Part shown: piece by piece, positions 1-7,525 of the stretch
Layout of the letters: each line of letters begins with the position of its first letter
How positions within the stretch are numbered: the stretch's first letter is position 1
Origin: Paenarthrobacter nitroguajacolicus
GTDB lineage: Bacteria; Actinomycetota; Actinomycetes; Actinomycetales; Micrococcaceae
Length of the DNA: 64,000 nt
Reading direction: 5' to 3'
NCBI RefSeq assembly: GCF_007786235.1
Contig: NZ_VNFK01000021.1
Span: 1 to 64,000, forward strand
Notes under the pieces: model-generated
Told to the model about the DNA's origin: nothing
The model's input: only the letters and a program-made list of their open reading frames with translations
Databases searched by the model: none
Made by a program: the position numbers and the translations under genes

Positions 1-78
1 CAAGCACCACACAACACCCGGAGGTCCTCTTATTGCGTCACATCAATCCCGTGTCACCAACCTGCCGGGACACTACAG

Positions 79-570
79 CTAGGCTGCCAGCTGGCGGAAG
101 CCCGCGCCGTGATAGATGAGCGGCTTGGACTCGAGGTTGATGGTGGTGGCTTTGACTTCCAGGACAACGATCGCGTGATCCCCGGCGGGCGTCTCCGACA
201 CAACTTCGCATTCGAAACCCAGCACTGCGCCGTCTATGAGAACCGCGCCTGAATCACTCACGCTGGTATCGAGCCCGGCAAAGCGATCACGGGTCTTGGA
301 GGCCAGCTGAAGTGCGGCTGCTTCCTGTCCCTCGGCGAGGACTGAAACCCCCATCCGCTGGGCCTGGCGGAGCTTGGGCCAGGTGGTTGAGGAGTTCTGC
401 ACCGCGAACATCACCAGCGGCGGCTCCAGCGAGACTCCCACCGTGAAGGACGAGGCCACCAGCGCTTCCGGAGTGAAGTCCACCATCGCGCTGAAAGCAG
501 CAACTCCGGACGGGAACTGCGCAAATGCTGCCTTGATGGCCGCCGTTTCTTCCACTGTGGTCTGTGTCAT
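79..570 (-). CDS. flavin reductase family protein
   Basis: 163 aa of the flavin_reduct (FMN-binding split barrel) family, which uses NAD(P)H to reduce FMN/FAD, often for a partner monooxygenase. Typical family blocks are visible: FPSGVAAFSA near residue 20, ASSFTVGVSLEPPLVMF near 40-55, a dRFAGL segment near 100 and a C-terminal LIYHGAGFRQL. The ATG at 570 is preceded by GAAGGGGA at good spacing; a longer frame reaching 837 has no such signal and would run through the promoter region. It is divergent from the aldo/keto reductase at 849. No monooxygenase lies next to it, so its partner is unknown; it could also act as a nitroreductase-like enzyme. Confidence 0.88.
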   Translation of the reverse strand: MTQTTVEETAAIKAAFAQFPSGVAAFSAMVDFTPEALVASSFTVGVSLEPPLVMFAVQNSSTTWPKLRQAQRMGVSVLAEGQEAAALQLASKTRDRFAGLDTSVSDSGAVLIDGAVLGFECEVVSETPAGDHAIVVLEVKATTINLESKPLIYHGAGFRQLAA

Positions 571-636
571 TCCGCTGTCCCCTTCGTGCGTTGCTTGAGT
601 TCCCTTCCCATAATTCACGTGCTTCCCGGAACGGCA

Positions 637-685
637 ATATTTGTTGATCCGCAAGACATTTGTGTTGCCGCATGTCAAGAAATAT
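637..685. promoter_or_regulatory. inverted repeat in divergent promoter region
   Basis: The 278-bp gap between the flavin reductase and the aldo/keto reductase holds an 11-bp imperfect inverted repeat, ATATTTGTTGA (637-647) and TCAAGAAATAT (675-685), matching at 10 of 11 positions. CCGCAAGAC also occurs twice (649 and 713). The AT-rich arms in a GC-rich context suggest an operator for a divergent regulator not present here. Inferred from sequence only. Confidence 0.35.
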
Positions 686-848
686 CGCGAAGTAAGGCCG
701 CTTCCATTACCCCGCAAGACGAAAAACGAAGAACTTCTACCATTTGCGTTTATGCCTCCGACGGCCGTGTGTAGCCTCGATTGAACATCCCGTCCACACC
801 GCTGACTCAGTCGTGGACACCAGCACTGTCCCACCACAGGAAGCCGAC

Positions 849-1883
849 ATGAGCCTCAACGAGCTACGAACGCTTGGACGCACTGGCGCCCTGATCAGCC
901 CCCTCACCCTGGGAACCCTGAACTTCGGCACCGGCGCCGCACCCACAGGTCCTGCCGAGAGCATCCGCATCATCAAAGCAGCCCTCGACGCCGGTATCAC
1001 CAGCGTCGACACCGCGGACATCTATTCCCAAGGCGAGGCCGAGACCGTCGTGGGCCAGGCCATCCACAGTCGCCGCGACGACGTCTTCCTCGCCACCAAG
1101 TTCCACGGGCAGATGGGTTCCAACCCTGCGCACGCAGGCAACTCGCGCAGGTGGATCGTCCGGGCTGTGGAGGACAGCTTGAGGCGGCTGAACACCGACA
1201 GGATCGACCTTTACCAAGCGCATCGCCCCGACTACAACACCGACCTCCTTGAGACCATCACGGCCCTGAACGACCTCATCCGGCAGGGCAAGATCCTCTA
1301 CTACGGCACCTCCGTGTTCAGCCCCGCCCAACTTGTCGAGGCCCAGTGGATCGCCAACACCAACCACCTGACCCCGCCGGTGGTGGACCAGGTTCCGTAC
1401 TCGCTCCTGGTGCGCGCCAACGAACGCGACGTTTTCCCCATCACCCAGCAGTACGGCGTCGGGGTCTTAAGTTACGGTCCGCTCGACGGCGGGTGGCTGG
1501 CCGGCGGATACCGCGTTGGCGCCGGGCAGCCCGAGAGCTCCCGGTCCGCGGCAGTTCCCGGCCGCTTCGACGTAAACGCACCTTTCAACCAAGGCAAGCT
1601 GCACGCCGCCGACGCTCTTGCGCAGCTTGCGGCACGCCACGGTCTCACGCTCATCCAGCTCGCCGTCGCCTTCGCCCTAAACCATCCTGCAGTGACCAGC
1701 GTTGTTATCGGGCCGCGCACGGAGGAGCACCTCACCGACTATTTGAAGGCCGCGGATGTGGTGCTCAGTGAAGCCATCCTCGACGACATCGACGACATCG
1801 TGGCTCCCGCGGTCAACTTCCTGGAGCGCGACGCCGGCACCGTTGCCCCGCACCTTGAGTACCCGGAATTACGACGCCGGTAG
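849..1883 (+). CDS. aldo/keto reductase
   Basis: 344 aa, the usual length for the AKR family of NADPH-dependent (alpha/beta)8-barrel oxidoreductases. The catalytic tetrad is recognisable: Asp and Tyr in VDTADIYSQGEAE, Lys in LATKFHG and His in YQAHRPD. The nucleotide-binding C-terminal part contains SVVIGPRTEEHL. The chosen ATG follows AGGAAGCCGAC; an in-frame start at 744 would lie in the divergent promoter. It resembles the YajO/Tas-like AKR group acting on sugars or aromatic aldehydes. The substrate cannot be read from context: the neighbours are a flavin reductase (divergent) and a molybdoenzyme. Confidence 0.88.
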   Translation: MSLNELRTLGRTGALISPLTLGTLNFGTGAAPTGPAESIRIIKAALDAGITSVDTADIYSQGEAETVVGQAIHSRRDDVFLATKFHGQMGSNPAHAGNSRRWIVRAVEDSLRRLNTDRIDLYQAHRPDYNTDLLETITALNDLIRQGKILYYGTSVFSPAQLVEAQWIANTNHLTPPVVDQVPYSLLVRANERDVFPITQQYGVGVLSYGPLDGGWLAGGYRVGAGQPESSRSAAVPGRFDVNAPFNQGKLHAADALAQLAARHGLTLIQLAVAFALNHPAVTSVVIGPRTEEHLTDYLKAADVVLSEAILDDIDDIVAPAVNFLERDAGTVAPHLEYPELRRR

Positions 1884-1899
1884 CCACCTTCCGTTGTGG

Positions 1900-1946
1900 G
1901 GCCTGCTCTGCGTTCTTTGCGCCCGTCTTAGCGCGCAGAGCGGGCC
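1900..1946 (+). terminator. hairpin after aldo/keto reductase
   Basis: GGCCTGCTCTGCG (1900-1912) pairs with CGCAGAGCGGGCC (1934-1946), 12 of 13 positions, 17 nt after the stop codon. There is no T-run, so it may act as a structured 3' end rather than a canonical intrinsic terminator. Confidence 0.5.
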
Positions 1947-2047
1947 TCGCAACGAGGTATTGACGCAGGTTCGCCCCCGGCGTGATCCTTGTCCTAAGTG
2001 CTGCGGCACTCCGCAGCGTTTAGCTTCCAGTAGAACGCCGCCGTCCC

Positions 2048-3151
2048 ATGTCCAAACACCACACCAAGCAAAGAGCAGCGAAAACCGCAGCCCCCGGGCA
2101 GCCGACCGAAGGTCCCCTGACCCACGAAGAACTGCAGCTTTCCGGGCGGAACCATTCCATGCCGCTGGAGGCCCTGCAGGACGACATCACCCCGGCGGGC
2201 CTGCATTACCTGCTGATCCACTTCGACATCCCGCACCTGTCACCTGAGACTTGGCGGTTGCGACTGGGCGGGGCTGTTGACCATACCCTTGAACTCACCC
2301 TCGAGGACATCAAAGCCCGGCCGGCTGTCACCATGCCCGTCACTCTTGAATGCGCGGGCAACGGCCGCTCGCTTCTGGAACCCCGCCCCCTGAGCCAACC
2401 GTGGGTGCTTGGCGCGGTGGGCACAGCCGAGTGGACCGGAACTCCCCTGGCACCGCTGCTGGAGGAGGCAGGGTTGGCGAGTGACGCCGTCGAACTTGTT
2501 TTTACCGGTGCCGATAACGGCATCCAAGGCGGAGCCGAAGAGCCGTATGCGCGCAGTCTTTCTGTCGCCGAGGCCATGCATCCGGAAGTCATGCTGGTCT
2601 ACGCCATGAACGGCCAGCCCTTACCACTGCAGCATGGATTCCCCTTGAGGCTCCTGGTCCCTGGCTGGTACGGGATGGCAAGTGTGAAGTGGTTGACGTC
2701 GATCGAAGCGGTGACATCGCGGTTCATGGGATGGCAGCAGTCTGTGGCCTATCACTATTTGCAGGGTCCGGACGGGCCTGGCATCCCTGTCACCCATATC
2801 CGCGTGCGCTCCCTGATGGTGCCGCCGGGGATCCCGGAGTTCTTCACCCGGCGACGGATCGTGGACGCCGGTCCGGTGATGTTGCACGGCCGTGCATGGT
2901 CCGGGCACGGTGAAGTGGAGCGGGTGGAAGTGGGGATCGACGGCGAATGGATGCCTGCGCATCTCGACGCGCCTTTGGGGGACTTTGCGTGGCGGTCGTG
3001 GTCCATGGTGTGGGTCGCGAGCCCAGGGGAACACGTGTTGCGGTGCCGGGCGATGGATACCTCGGGCGCGCTGCAGCCTACCGAGCAGGTGTGGAACTAT
3101 CAGGGCATCGGGAACAATATGGCACAGCGGGTTGAGGTGACGGTGCGCTAG
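2048..3151 (+). CDS. sulfite oxidase-like molybdopterin oxidoreductase
   Basis: 367 aa of the sulfite oxidase / eukaryotic-type molybdopterin family. The Mo-ligating cysteine is Cys102 in LECAGNGR, followed by the PRPLSQPWVLGAVGTAEWTG block and a Moco-binding stretch around GFPLRLLVPGWYGMASVKW. The C-terminal 110 residues form the Mo-co dimerisation (Ig-like) domain. There is no Tat or Sec signal peptide, no N-terminal haem domain and no adjacent cytochrome gene, so as written it is a cytoplasmic enzyme with an unknown electron acceptor. It may oxidise sulfite or another small oxyanion. Confidence 0.85.
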   Translation: MSKHHTKQRAAKTAAPGQPTEGPLTHEELQLSGRNHSMPLEALQDDITPAGLHYLLIHFDIPHLSPETWRLRLGGAVDHTLELTLEDIKARPAVTMPVTLECAGNGRSLLEPRPLSQPWVLGAVGTAEWTGTPLAPLLEEAGLASDAVELVFTGADNGIQGGAEEPYARSLSVAEAMHPEVMLVYAMNGQPLPLQHGFPLRLLVPGWYGMASVKWLTSIEAVTSRFMGWQQSVAYHYLQGPDGPGIPVTHIRVRSLMVPPGIPEFFTRRRIVDAGPVMLHGRAWSGHGEVERVEVGIDGEWMPAHLDAPLGDFAWRSWSMVWVASPGEHVLRCRAMDTSGALQPTEQVWNYQGIGNNMAQRVEVTVR

Positions 3152-3193
3152 TTTCCTTGGCGCCCCTTGCGCCCCTTGAGAGCGCTGCGACGG

Positions 3194-3247
3194 TGCGAGT
3201 TCGCTGGAACGTTGCGAGTACGGTGGAGCGTTCCAGCGAACTCGGCA
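3194..3247. repeat. intergenic inverted repeat (GAGTTCGCTGGAACG type)
   Basis: TGCGAGTTCGCTGGAACG (3194-3211) is complementary to the 19 nt at 3229-3247 apart from one bulged C, with a 17-nt loop. It lies between the molybdoenzyme stop and the S4 gene. The outer arm begins GCCGAGTT, like other intergenic palindromes in this window (60292, 56133). It may serve as a transcript end or as a dispersed REP-like element. Confidence 0.6.
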
Positions 3248-3319
3248 CCTTTCCCGCGTTCCGGACTTCTTCCAGCGTTCTCGTCGTGCGCGTGACGCCC
3301 GGTTAGACTCGTTCAGATC

Positions 3320-3697
3320 ATGAGTATTCCGTCGTCATCCCCAGCAAACGTCCGCGTTGATGCCTGGTTGTGGGCGATCCGAGCCTACAAAACCCGCTCC
3401 GCAGCCACCGCGGCTTGCCGAGCCGGGCACATCCGTATCAACGGCAATCCGGTCAAGGCGTCACAAAGCGTAATCATCGGCGACACCATCCGGGTCCGGG
3501 AATCCGGCTGGGAACGGATCCTCGAGGTAAGGCGGCTCATCGCGAAGCGCGTCGGAGCCGAAGCCGCCTCCCACTGTTTCACCGACCACACTCCGCCGCG
3601 CCCCGTAGCGCCCAAGCTGGGCCTTCCCCAGCGCGACCGCGGTGCCGGCCGGCCCACCAAGAAGGACCGCAGGGATATGGAGAAGCTGCGGGGGTAA
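3320..3697 (+). CDS. S4-domain RNA-binding protein (Hsp15/HslR-like)
   Basis: 125 aa with an S4 RNA-binding domain at about residues 9-70 (VRVDAWLWAIRAYKTRSAA, then GHIRINGNPVKASQSVIIGDTIRV) and a basic C-terminal tail ending GRPTKKDRRDMEKLRG. This is the architecture of Hsp15, which binds stalled 50S-nascent chain complexes, and of the related actinobacterial S4 proteins. No strong ribosome-binding site precedes the ATG; TAGACT lies 10 nt upstream, so the leader may be very short. It is transcribed alone. Confidence 0.85.
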   Translation: MSIPSSSPANVRVDAWLWAIRAYKTRSAATAACRAGHIRINGNPVKASQSVIIGDTIRVRESGWERILEVRRLIAKRVGAEAASHCFTDHTPPRPVAPKLGLPQRDRGAGRPTKKDRRDMEKLRG

Positions 3698-3716
3698 CCT
3701 TGCGGTGCACCACGCA

Positions 3717-3809
3717 AATTTTGCTGGATCATCAGGCTGGGCGCCGGCCAGAAACCGCGGAATCCCAAGCATTTTGCGATATCGACGTCCCGATCATCCA
3801 GCAGAAATT
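3717..3809. repeat. long-range inverted repeat, TGCTGGAT arms
   Basis: AATTTTGCTGGATCAT (3717-3732) and ATCCAGCAGAAATT (3796-3809) are complementary over about 13 bp with one bulge, separated by 66 nt. It lies in the 214-bp gap between the S4 gene and the first lipoprotein gene. Function unknown; possibly a mobile-repeat remnant or a folded 3' end. Confidence 0.4.
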
Positions 3810-3911
3810 ACCTGGCACTTATCCACAGGACCATTTTTCTGACGTGAATCCCCCCGCGCACGCTGCTTAGACTGGCCGCCACACCGTCGAACAGCTGTTG
3901 GGGAGCTTGCC

Positions 3912-4556
3912 ATGTCACGCCTTTCGTCTGCCATGTTGTCGTCCATCCTGGCGGCGGTTCTTCTGAGCGGTTGCCAGGGCGGGTCGCCCGGTACGGGCCC
4001 TTCGGCAACACACACGACGACGGCGTCGCCCATCTCAAGCGCTTCGTCACCCGCTGCTTCGGCTGCTCCGTCTCAGTCGGCTGCGTACAAACCGGCGGAT
4101 GCGAAGGGGAAAGCCCAGAATGTGCCGGTGCCTGTGATGCCCGAGCTGGCGAAGGAAAACTCAAAGGCCGGGCTGGAGGCCTTTATTGGGTATTGGTACG
4201 CGACGTACTCTTATGCGACTGAGACCGGTGACCTCGGCCCATGGAGTCTGGCAACTGATACGGCTACGGAGTCCGGAGCCGCCTATAAGAAGGCCATCGA
4301 TGCAAACTACGCCAGCGGAAGCTGGCTGGTGGGAGGGCGGATTTCCGTACCTAGGATTGAGGTGCTTTGGCAGCCGGGAGCTGGCTCCCAAGTTGCCAAA
4401 GTGCAGGTTATCCAGGAGGAAATAGGTTATCTGGATGCACATGCAACTGTCAGACAGCGGACCTCGGAAGCATCAAACACAGCTGAGGCCGTAAAAGTCA
4501 CCTTCAGAAACGGCGCTTGGCAAGTAATCGACAACGGCCTGATCTTGGGCTCATGA
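3912..4556 (+). CDS. DUF6318-type lipoprotein
   Basis: 214 aa. A lipoprotein signal peptide ends in the lipobox LLSGC with Cys21 as the lipidation site, followed by a Ser/Thr/Ala-rich linker to about residue 60. The mature domain carries KENSKAGLEAFIGYWYATYSYATETGDLGPW, given here in parts: AGLEAFIGYWY and ATETGDLGPW. These are hallmarks of the DUF6318 proteins common in Arthrobacter. Predicted to sit on the outer face of the cytoplasmic membrane. Its stop overlaps the start of the next gene (ATGA, 4553-4556), implying co-translation with the secreted PKD-like protein. Molecular role unknown. Confidence 0.85.
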   Translation: MSRLSSAMLSSILAAVLLSGCQGGSPGTGPSATHTTTASPISSASSPAASAAPSQSAAYKPADAKGKAQNVPVPVMPELAKENSKAGLEAFIGYWYATYSYATETGDLGPWSLATDTATESGAAYKKAIDANYASGSWLVGGRISVPRIEVLWQPGAGSQVAKVQVIQEEIGYLDAHATVRQRTSEASNTAEAVKVTFRNGAWQVIDNGLILGS

Positions 4557-5674
4557 CGCGAATCCGTCGATGCGCTGCGGGCATGCTCCTTCTCGGCATC
4601 GCGCTGTTAGTCCCGATTTGCCCTACGGCCGCGATAGCGGCAGATGAGCCGGAAATCCGGGCGAATAGAGGCGAAACGGGGATGACTTTGAGCGCCCACT
4701 ACATACTCGATGGCAAAACCGGAGTACCCACCGCCGAGCTTGGCAATGATGCCGGCGGGGAAGATCCCTACCAATACAAGCCGGACTTTCGATGCAGTCT
4801 CGGTGGCCCCGGCGCGCGCGAAATGGGCTGCCTGACCCTTGAATGCCCACCTACAACACCCGACGGTGAGAAAGGCTCACCTGTCATCTGGTTGAAAGCA
4901 CCGAAAGCCGTCACTAACCCGACATTCACCGATTGGCAGCCTGTCGATGGTAAGCCCGCGTGTCTCTATGACGCAGAGCCGCAAAACGTCCTGGCCAACA
5001 TCGCAGCCAGAATCCTCAACGACTTCCGACAACTCCCCGTCAACCCCGGAACCCTCCAAGTCCAGCCCTTCCCCCACACCCTCAAAGGCGGACCCACCAA
5101 CTTCTACACCACCGCCGGCGAACAGGCCTTCGACATCACCATCCTCGGCCAAGCCGTCCACCTCACCGCCACACCGGCCAGCTACACCTACACCTACGGA
5201 GACGGCACCACCCTAGGCCCCACACCAGCCGCAGGCTACGCCATCCCCGAAACCGAATGGCTCACCACCGAAACCCGCACCAGCCACAGCTACACCGAAA
5301 CCGGAAACTACCCCGCCACCATCACCACCAACTTCACCGGCACCTACTCCGTCAACAACGGCCCACCACTACCCATCAACGGAACCCTGAACCTGACCAC
5401 ACCCACCAAAACCATCCACGTCTGGAAAACACAAAGAGCACTCGTCGCCGACACCTGCCAACAAAACCCCCACTCCTGGGGCTGCCCCGGGACTAGGACT
5501 GACGGCGATCCGGCACTCTTCACGAATGAAGGCTGCCTCGTTCCGACATGCCCAAAAGCCGTGGAGTCACAGACCGGTTCCACCGCTGTAGACCAGACCG
5601 GATTTGGCGCCACTCCGAACGATATCCACAGGGCCCGGACCATCACATCGCCTGGTTCCATTCAACCGATTTAG
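4553..5674 (+). CDS. secreted protein with Cys-rich module and PKD-like domain
   Basis: 373 aa. The start is the ATG overlapping the preceding stop. Residues 1-29 form a Sec signal peptide (MLLLGIALLVPICPTAAIA then ADEPE). Residues about 75-140 form a cysteine module (DFRCSLGGPG, GCLTLECP, ACLYDAEP) repeated in the next gene. Residues about 190-310 look PKD-like (YTYTYGDGTTLGPTP, SHSYTETGNYPATITT), as in surface-exposed actinobacterial proteins; the tail adds a CQQNPHSWGCPGT disulfide candidate. The stretch at about 5000-5460 is almost devoid of G and T on the coding strand, unlike its neighbours. Function unknown; an envelope-anchored binding protein partnered with the DUF6318 lipoprotein is plausible. 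Confidence 0.8.
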   Translation: MTRIRRCAAGMLLLGIALLVPICPTAAIAADEPEIRANRGETGMTLSAHYILDGKTGVPTAELGNDAGGEDPYQYKPDFRCSLGGPGAREMGCLTLECPPTTPDGEKGSPVIWLKAPKAVTNPTFTDWQPVDGKPACLYDAEPQNVLANIAARILNDFRQLPVNPGTLQVQPFPHTLKGGPTNFYTTAGEQAFDITILGQAVHLTATPASYTYTYGDGTTLGPTPAAGYAIPETEWLTTETRTSHSYTETGNYPATITTNFTGTYSVNNGPPLPINGTLNLTTPTKTIHVWKTQRALVADTCQQNPHSWGCPGTRTDGDPALFTNEGCLVPTCPKAVESQTGSTAVDQTGFGATPNDIHRARTITSPGSIQPI

Positions 5675-5724
5675 GCTGTTCGACACATCTCAACACATCG
5701 CCAAAACCACTGGGAGACCAACAC

Positions 5725-6141
5725 ATGGATCTGAGCCTCATTGCCCGCGTCACAACATCTGTTCACTGGCGCACGGCGGCGCTGGCCATCACGGGGGTGC
5801 TTCTCTTGAGCGGGTGCCAGAGCGGCGGGAACCCGGCTGGTTCGGCAACTACCGATCGGATGTCGGCCGATCCGACGTCCAAATATCCGGAGTTGGCGTC
5901 CGGTTCCATCGTGTCGGCCGATGGCCTCTATCAACTCATGCCAGATTTCCACTGCCGTGACGATGGTCCTGACTCCAAGGACGCCGGATGCTTGACCATG
6001 GAATGTCCAGCCACCGCAGACGGCGCTACAGAGGGTCGGCCAGTCATTTGGAAGCGGGCACTCCGCACGATAGCCAACCCCGGGTGGCAGGACTGGATTC
6101 CCGTCGGCGGGCCGACATGCTTCTACGATCCCCATGCCTAA
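5725..6141 (+). CDS. short lipoprotein sharing the Cys module of its neighbour
   Basis: 138 aa with a lipobox LLLSGC (Cys31) after a hydrophobic segment, preceded by TGGGAGACCAACAC. After a short Ser/Thr linker the whole mature part is the module seen upstream: DFHCRDDGPD, GCLTMECPATADG, PVIWKRA, NPGWQDWIPVGG and CFYDPHA match DFRC, GCLTLECP, PVIWLKA, NPTFTDWQPVDG and CLYDAEP in order. It stops right where the upstream protein continues into its PKD-like part. It is therefore either a free-standing lipid-anchored copy of the module or a truncated paralogue. Not a family I recognise beyond that. Confidence 0.75.
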   Translation: MDLSLIARVTTSVHWRTAALAITGVLLLSGCQSGGNPAGSATTDRMSADPTSKYPELASGSIVSADGLYQLMPDFHCRDDGPDSKDAGCLTMECPATADGATEGRPVIWKRALRTIANPGWQDWIPVGGPTCFYDPHA

Positions 6142-6260
6142 CACGCAGCCCCACCACCACTTTGACCAACGACGCCCCGGCAACACACCCACAACACGGC
6201 GTGTCCAGGCCGTCCAGGATTCAAAGTGGGTGTGAAGGCCAACGCCGGGAGTGAACCTTA

Positions 6261-6297
6261 AAGAAGAAAAGCACCAGTTCCAAAGAACCGATGCTTT
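6261..6297 (-). terminator. intrinsic terminator of the DUF3817 gene
   Basis: Read on the minus strand, AAAGCATCGGTTC and GAACTGGTGCTTT form a 13-bp stem (11 of 13 positions pairing) with a TTTG loop, followed by TCTTCTTT. It lies 15 nt beyond the stop of the DUF3817 gene and is a good Rho-independent terminator. Confidence 0.75.
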
Positions 6298-6311
6298 CCG
6301 CCAGCTGAATC

Positions 6312-6773
6312 CTAGGAGAACCAGGTGCCTGGAGGGCCCATGAACAACAGGAAGCTGAACACTGCACCCACAGCCACCAGGGTCACCACAACAGCGAGAA
6401 CCGGGTTCCGCAGGACCCAGGCCTGAGCCTTTTCAAAGCCCCCACGCGGCGTATCTCCCCCAGCGGCCAAACGCCATCCGCCAGCCAGGAGACCCCGGCG
6501 ATCCAGCGACTTCTCCATCGGGATGGTGGCATAGGGAATCACAGCGGAGCCGATGGCGAGCAGGCCGGTCCGCATCGTCCACTTCTGGTTGATCCAGGTG
6601 AAGGCGGCCGTCGCTGCGTAGCAAAGGAACACGAAGCCGTGGATGCCTCCGGCGATACTCACGCCGAGGTCAGTGGTCTTCGTGACGTATTTAAGGAACA
6701 GCCCGATCAGCAGCAGCGTCCATGTCACGGCCTCGGCAAAAGCGACGGTACGGAACAGGGCACGGGGCTGCAT
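6312..6773 (-). CDS. DUF3817 membrane protein
   Basis: 153 aa from the ATG at 6773, chosen because AGAGGA lies 7 nt upstream. In-frame alternatives are the ATG at 6803 and a GTG at 6842 that would overlap the preceding stop as GTGA. The N-terminal 100 residues match DUF3817 (FRTVAFAEAVTWTLLLIGLFLKY, GGIHGFVFLCYAA) with three hydrophobic segments; a fourth lies near the C-terminus (LAVVVTLVAVGAVFSFLLFM). DUF3817 proteins are small integral membrane proteins of unknown function that are common in actinobacteria. Probably co-transcribed with the RNA ligase-like gene upstream. Confidence 0.8.
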   Translation of the reverse strand: MQPRALFRTVAFAEAVTWTLLLIGLFLKYVTKTTDLGVSIAGGIHGFVFLCYAATAAFTWINQKWTMRTGLLAIGSAVIPYATIPMEKSLDRRGLLAGGWRLAAGGDTPRGGFEKAQAWVLRNPVLAVVVTLVAVGAVFSFLLFMGPPGTWFS

Positions 6774-6838
6774 GGAAGTCCTCTGGTTGAGATCTGGAGT
6801 CATGTCCAATTTACCGTGGCGGCCGGGCTCCGTCAGAA

Positions 6839-7456
6839 TCACCCCTGCCCAGGGAGCGCCAGCCTGTTCCGGATGCGCGAGTCGCCGAATTCAATGGCCA
6901 CCGGAGCGATCTCCACGGGCGGCTCGTGTCGCGACCGCGCCCTTCCCACGGCAATGTGCGGCAACCAGCGCGGAGACCTGTAGCCCAAAGCGGGTGAGCC
7001 CAGGATGAAGTCATCAATGTTGTCGAGGCCAAGATCATCAAGAAGCACGTGCAAGCCTTGCACCAGAAGCGCTTGGTAGTCGTGAACTTCCTGGGGAACG
7101 TCCACCTCAAGCCCCATCAGCCGACCGCCACCCAGCGGGACCACTTTGTCCGACTTACCCAGAAACCCCTGCAGCACCGGCAGTTCCGTCAACCAGCTCG
7201 TAATCTCGGGCAGAACCCTCTCCGGCGTCGCCCTTCCTTTGGTCCACGCGGCAATATCATCAGCGAGTTCGTCGAGGATCCCCACGTGCAGCAGCGTCAT
7301 GTGGAGCCCTTGCGGCTTGCGCAGCGAATCAACGAATCGCTTGAGGCCCTCGTAATCGGCCTGCCCGCCACCGATCCGAAGGACAGGAACCTCTACCGTG
7401 ATGCGCGGTTGACCCGCGGTGCTTCCAGTGGGGGTGCTGGCCGTCATGGACGCCAT
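6839..7456 (-). CDS. 2'-5' RNA ligase / LigT-like protein
   Basis: About 205 aa of the 2H phosphoesterase superfamily. The first HxT motif is HMTLLHVG near residue 40; the second half has LPHIAVGRAR, where the expected HxT/S appears as HIA, so catalytic competence is uncertain. The start is not fixed: ATG at 7456 or 7447, neither with a strong ribosome-binding site. Family members act on cyclic phosphates or 2'-5' linkages in RNA. The stop is adjacent to the DUF3817 gene, which may be co-transcribed. Confidence 0.7.
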   Translation of the reverse strand: MASMTASTPTGSTAGQPRITVEVPVLRIGGGQADYEGLKRFVDSLRKPQGLHMTLLHVGILDELADDIAAWTKGRATPERVLPEITSWLTELPVLQGFLGKSDKVVPLGGGRLMGLEVDVPQEVHDYQALLVQGLHVLLDDLGLDNIDDFILGSPALGYRSPRWLPHIAVGRARSRHEPPVEIAPVAIEFGDSRIRNRLALPGQG

Positions 7457-7480
7457 TATCCGCCGATCACCCACGCAGCG

Positions 7481-7520
7481 GGAGGCCGACGGCGGAAGGC
7501 ACCTCCCGCCGTCGGCCTCC
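7481..7520 (-). terminator. perfect 15-bp hairpin between two minus-strand genes
   Basis: GGAGGCCGACGGCGG (7481-7495) and CCGCCGTCGGCCTCC (7506-7520) are perfectly complementary with a 10-nt loop, 5 nt after the stop of the GIY-YIG-like gene. No T-run follows; probably a transcript end. Confidence 0.6.
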
Positions 7521-7525
7521 TTGGG

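Noticed and set aside
3819..3827. Perfect DnaA-box-like TTATCCACA
   Set aside because: Only one copy, with no second box, AT-rich unwinding region, dnaA or dnaN nearby; it is not an origin.
6142..6260. PKD remnant after the short lipoprotein
   Set aside because: I looked for a frameshifted continuation like the upstream gene; no frame gives PKD-like sequence, so truncation cannot be shown from this window.
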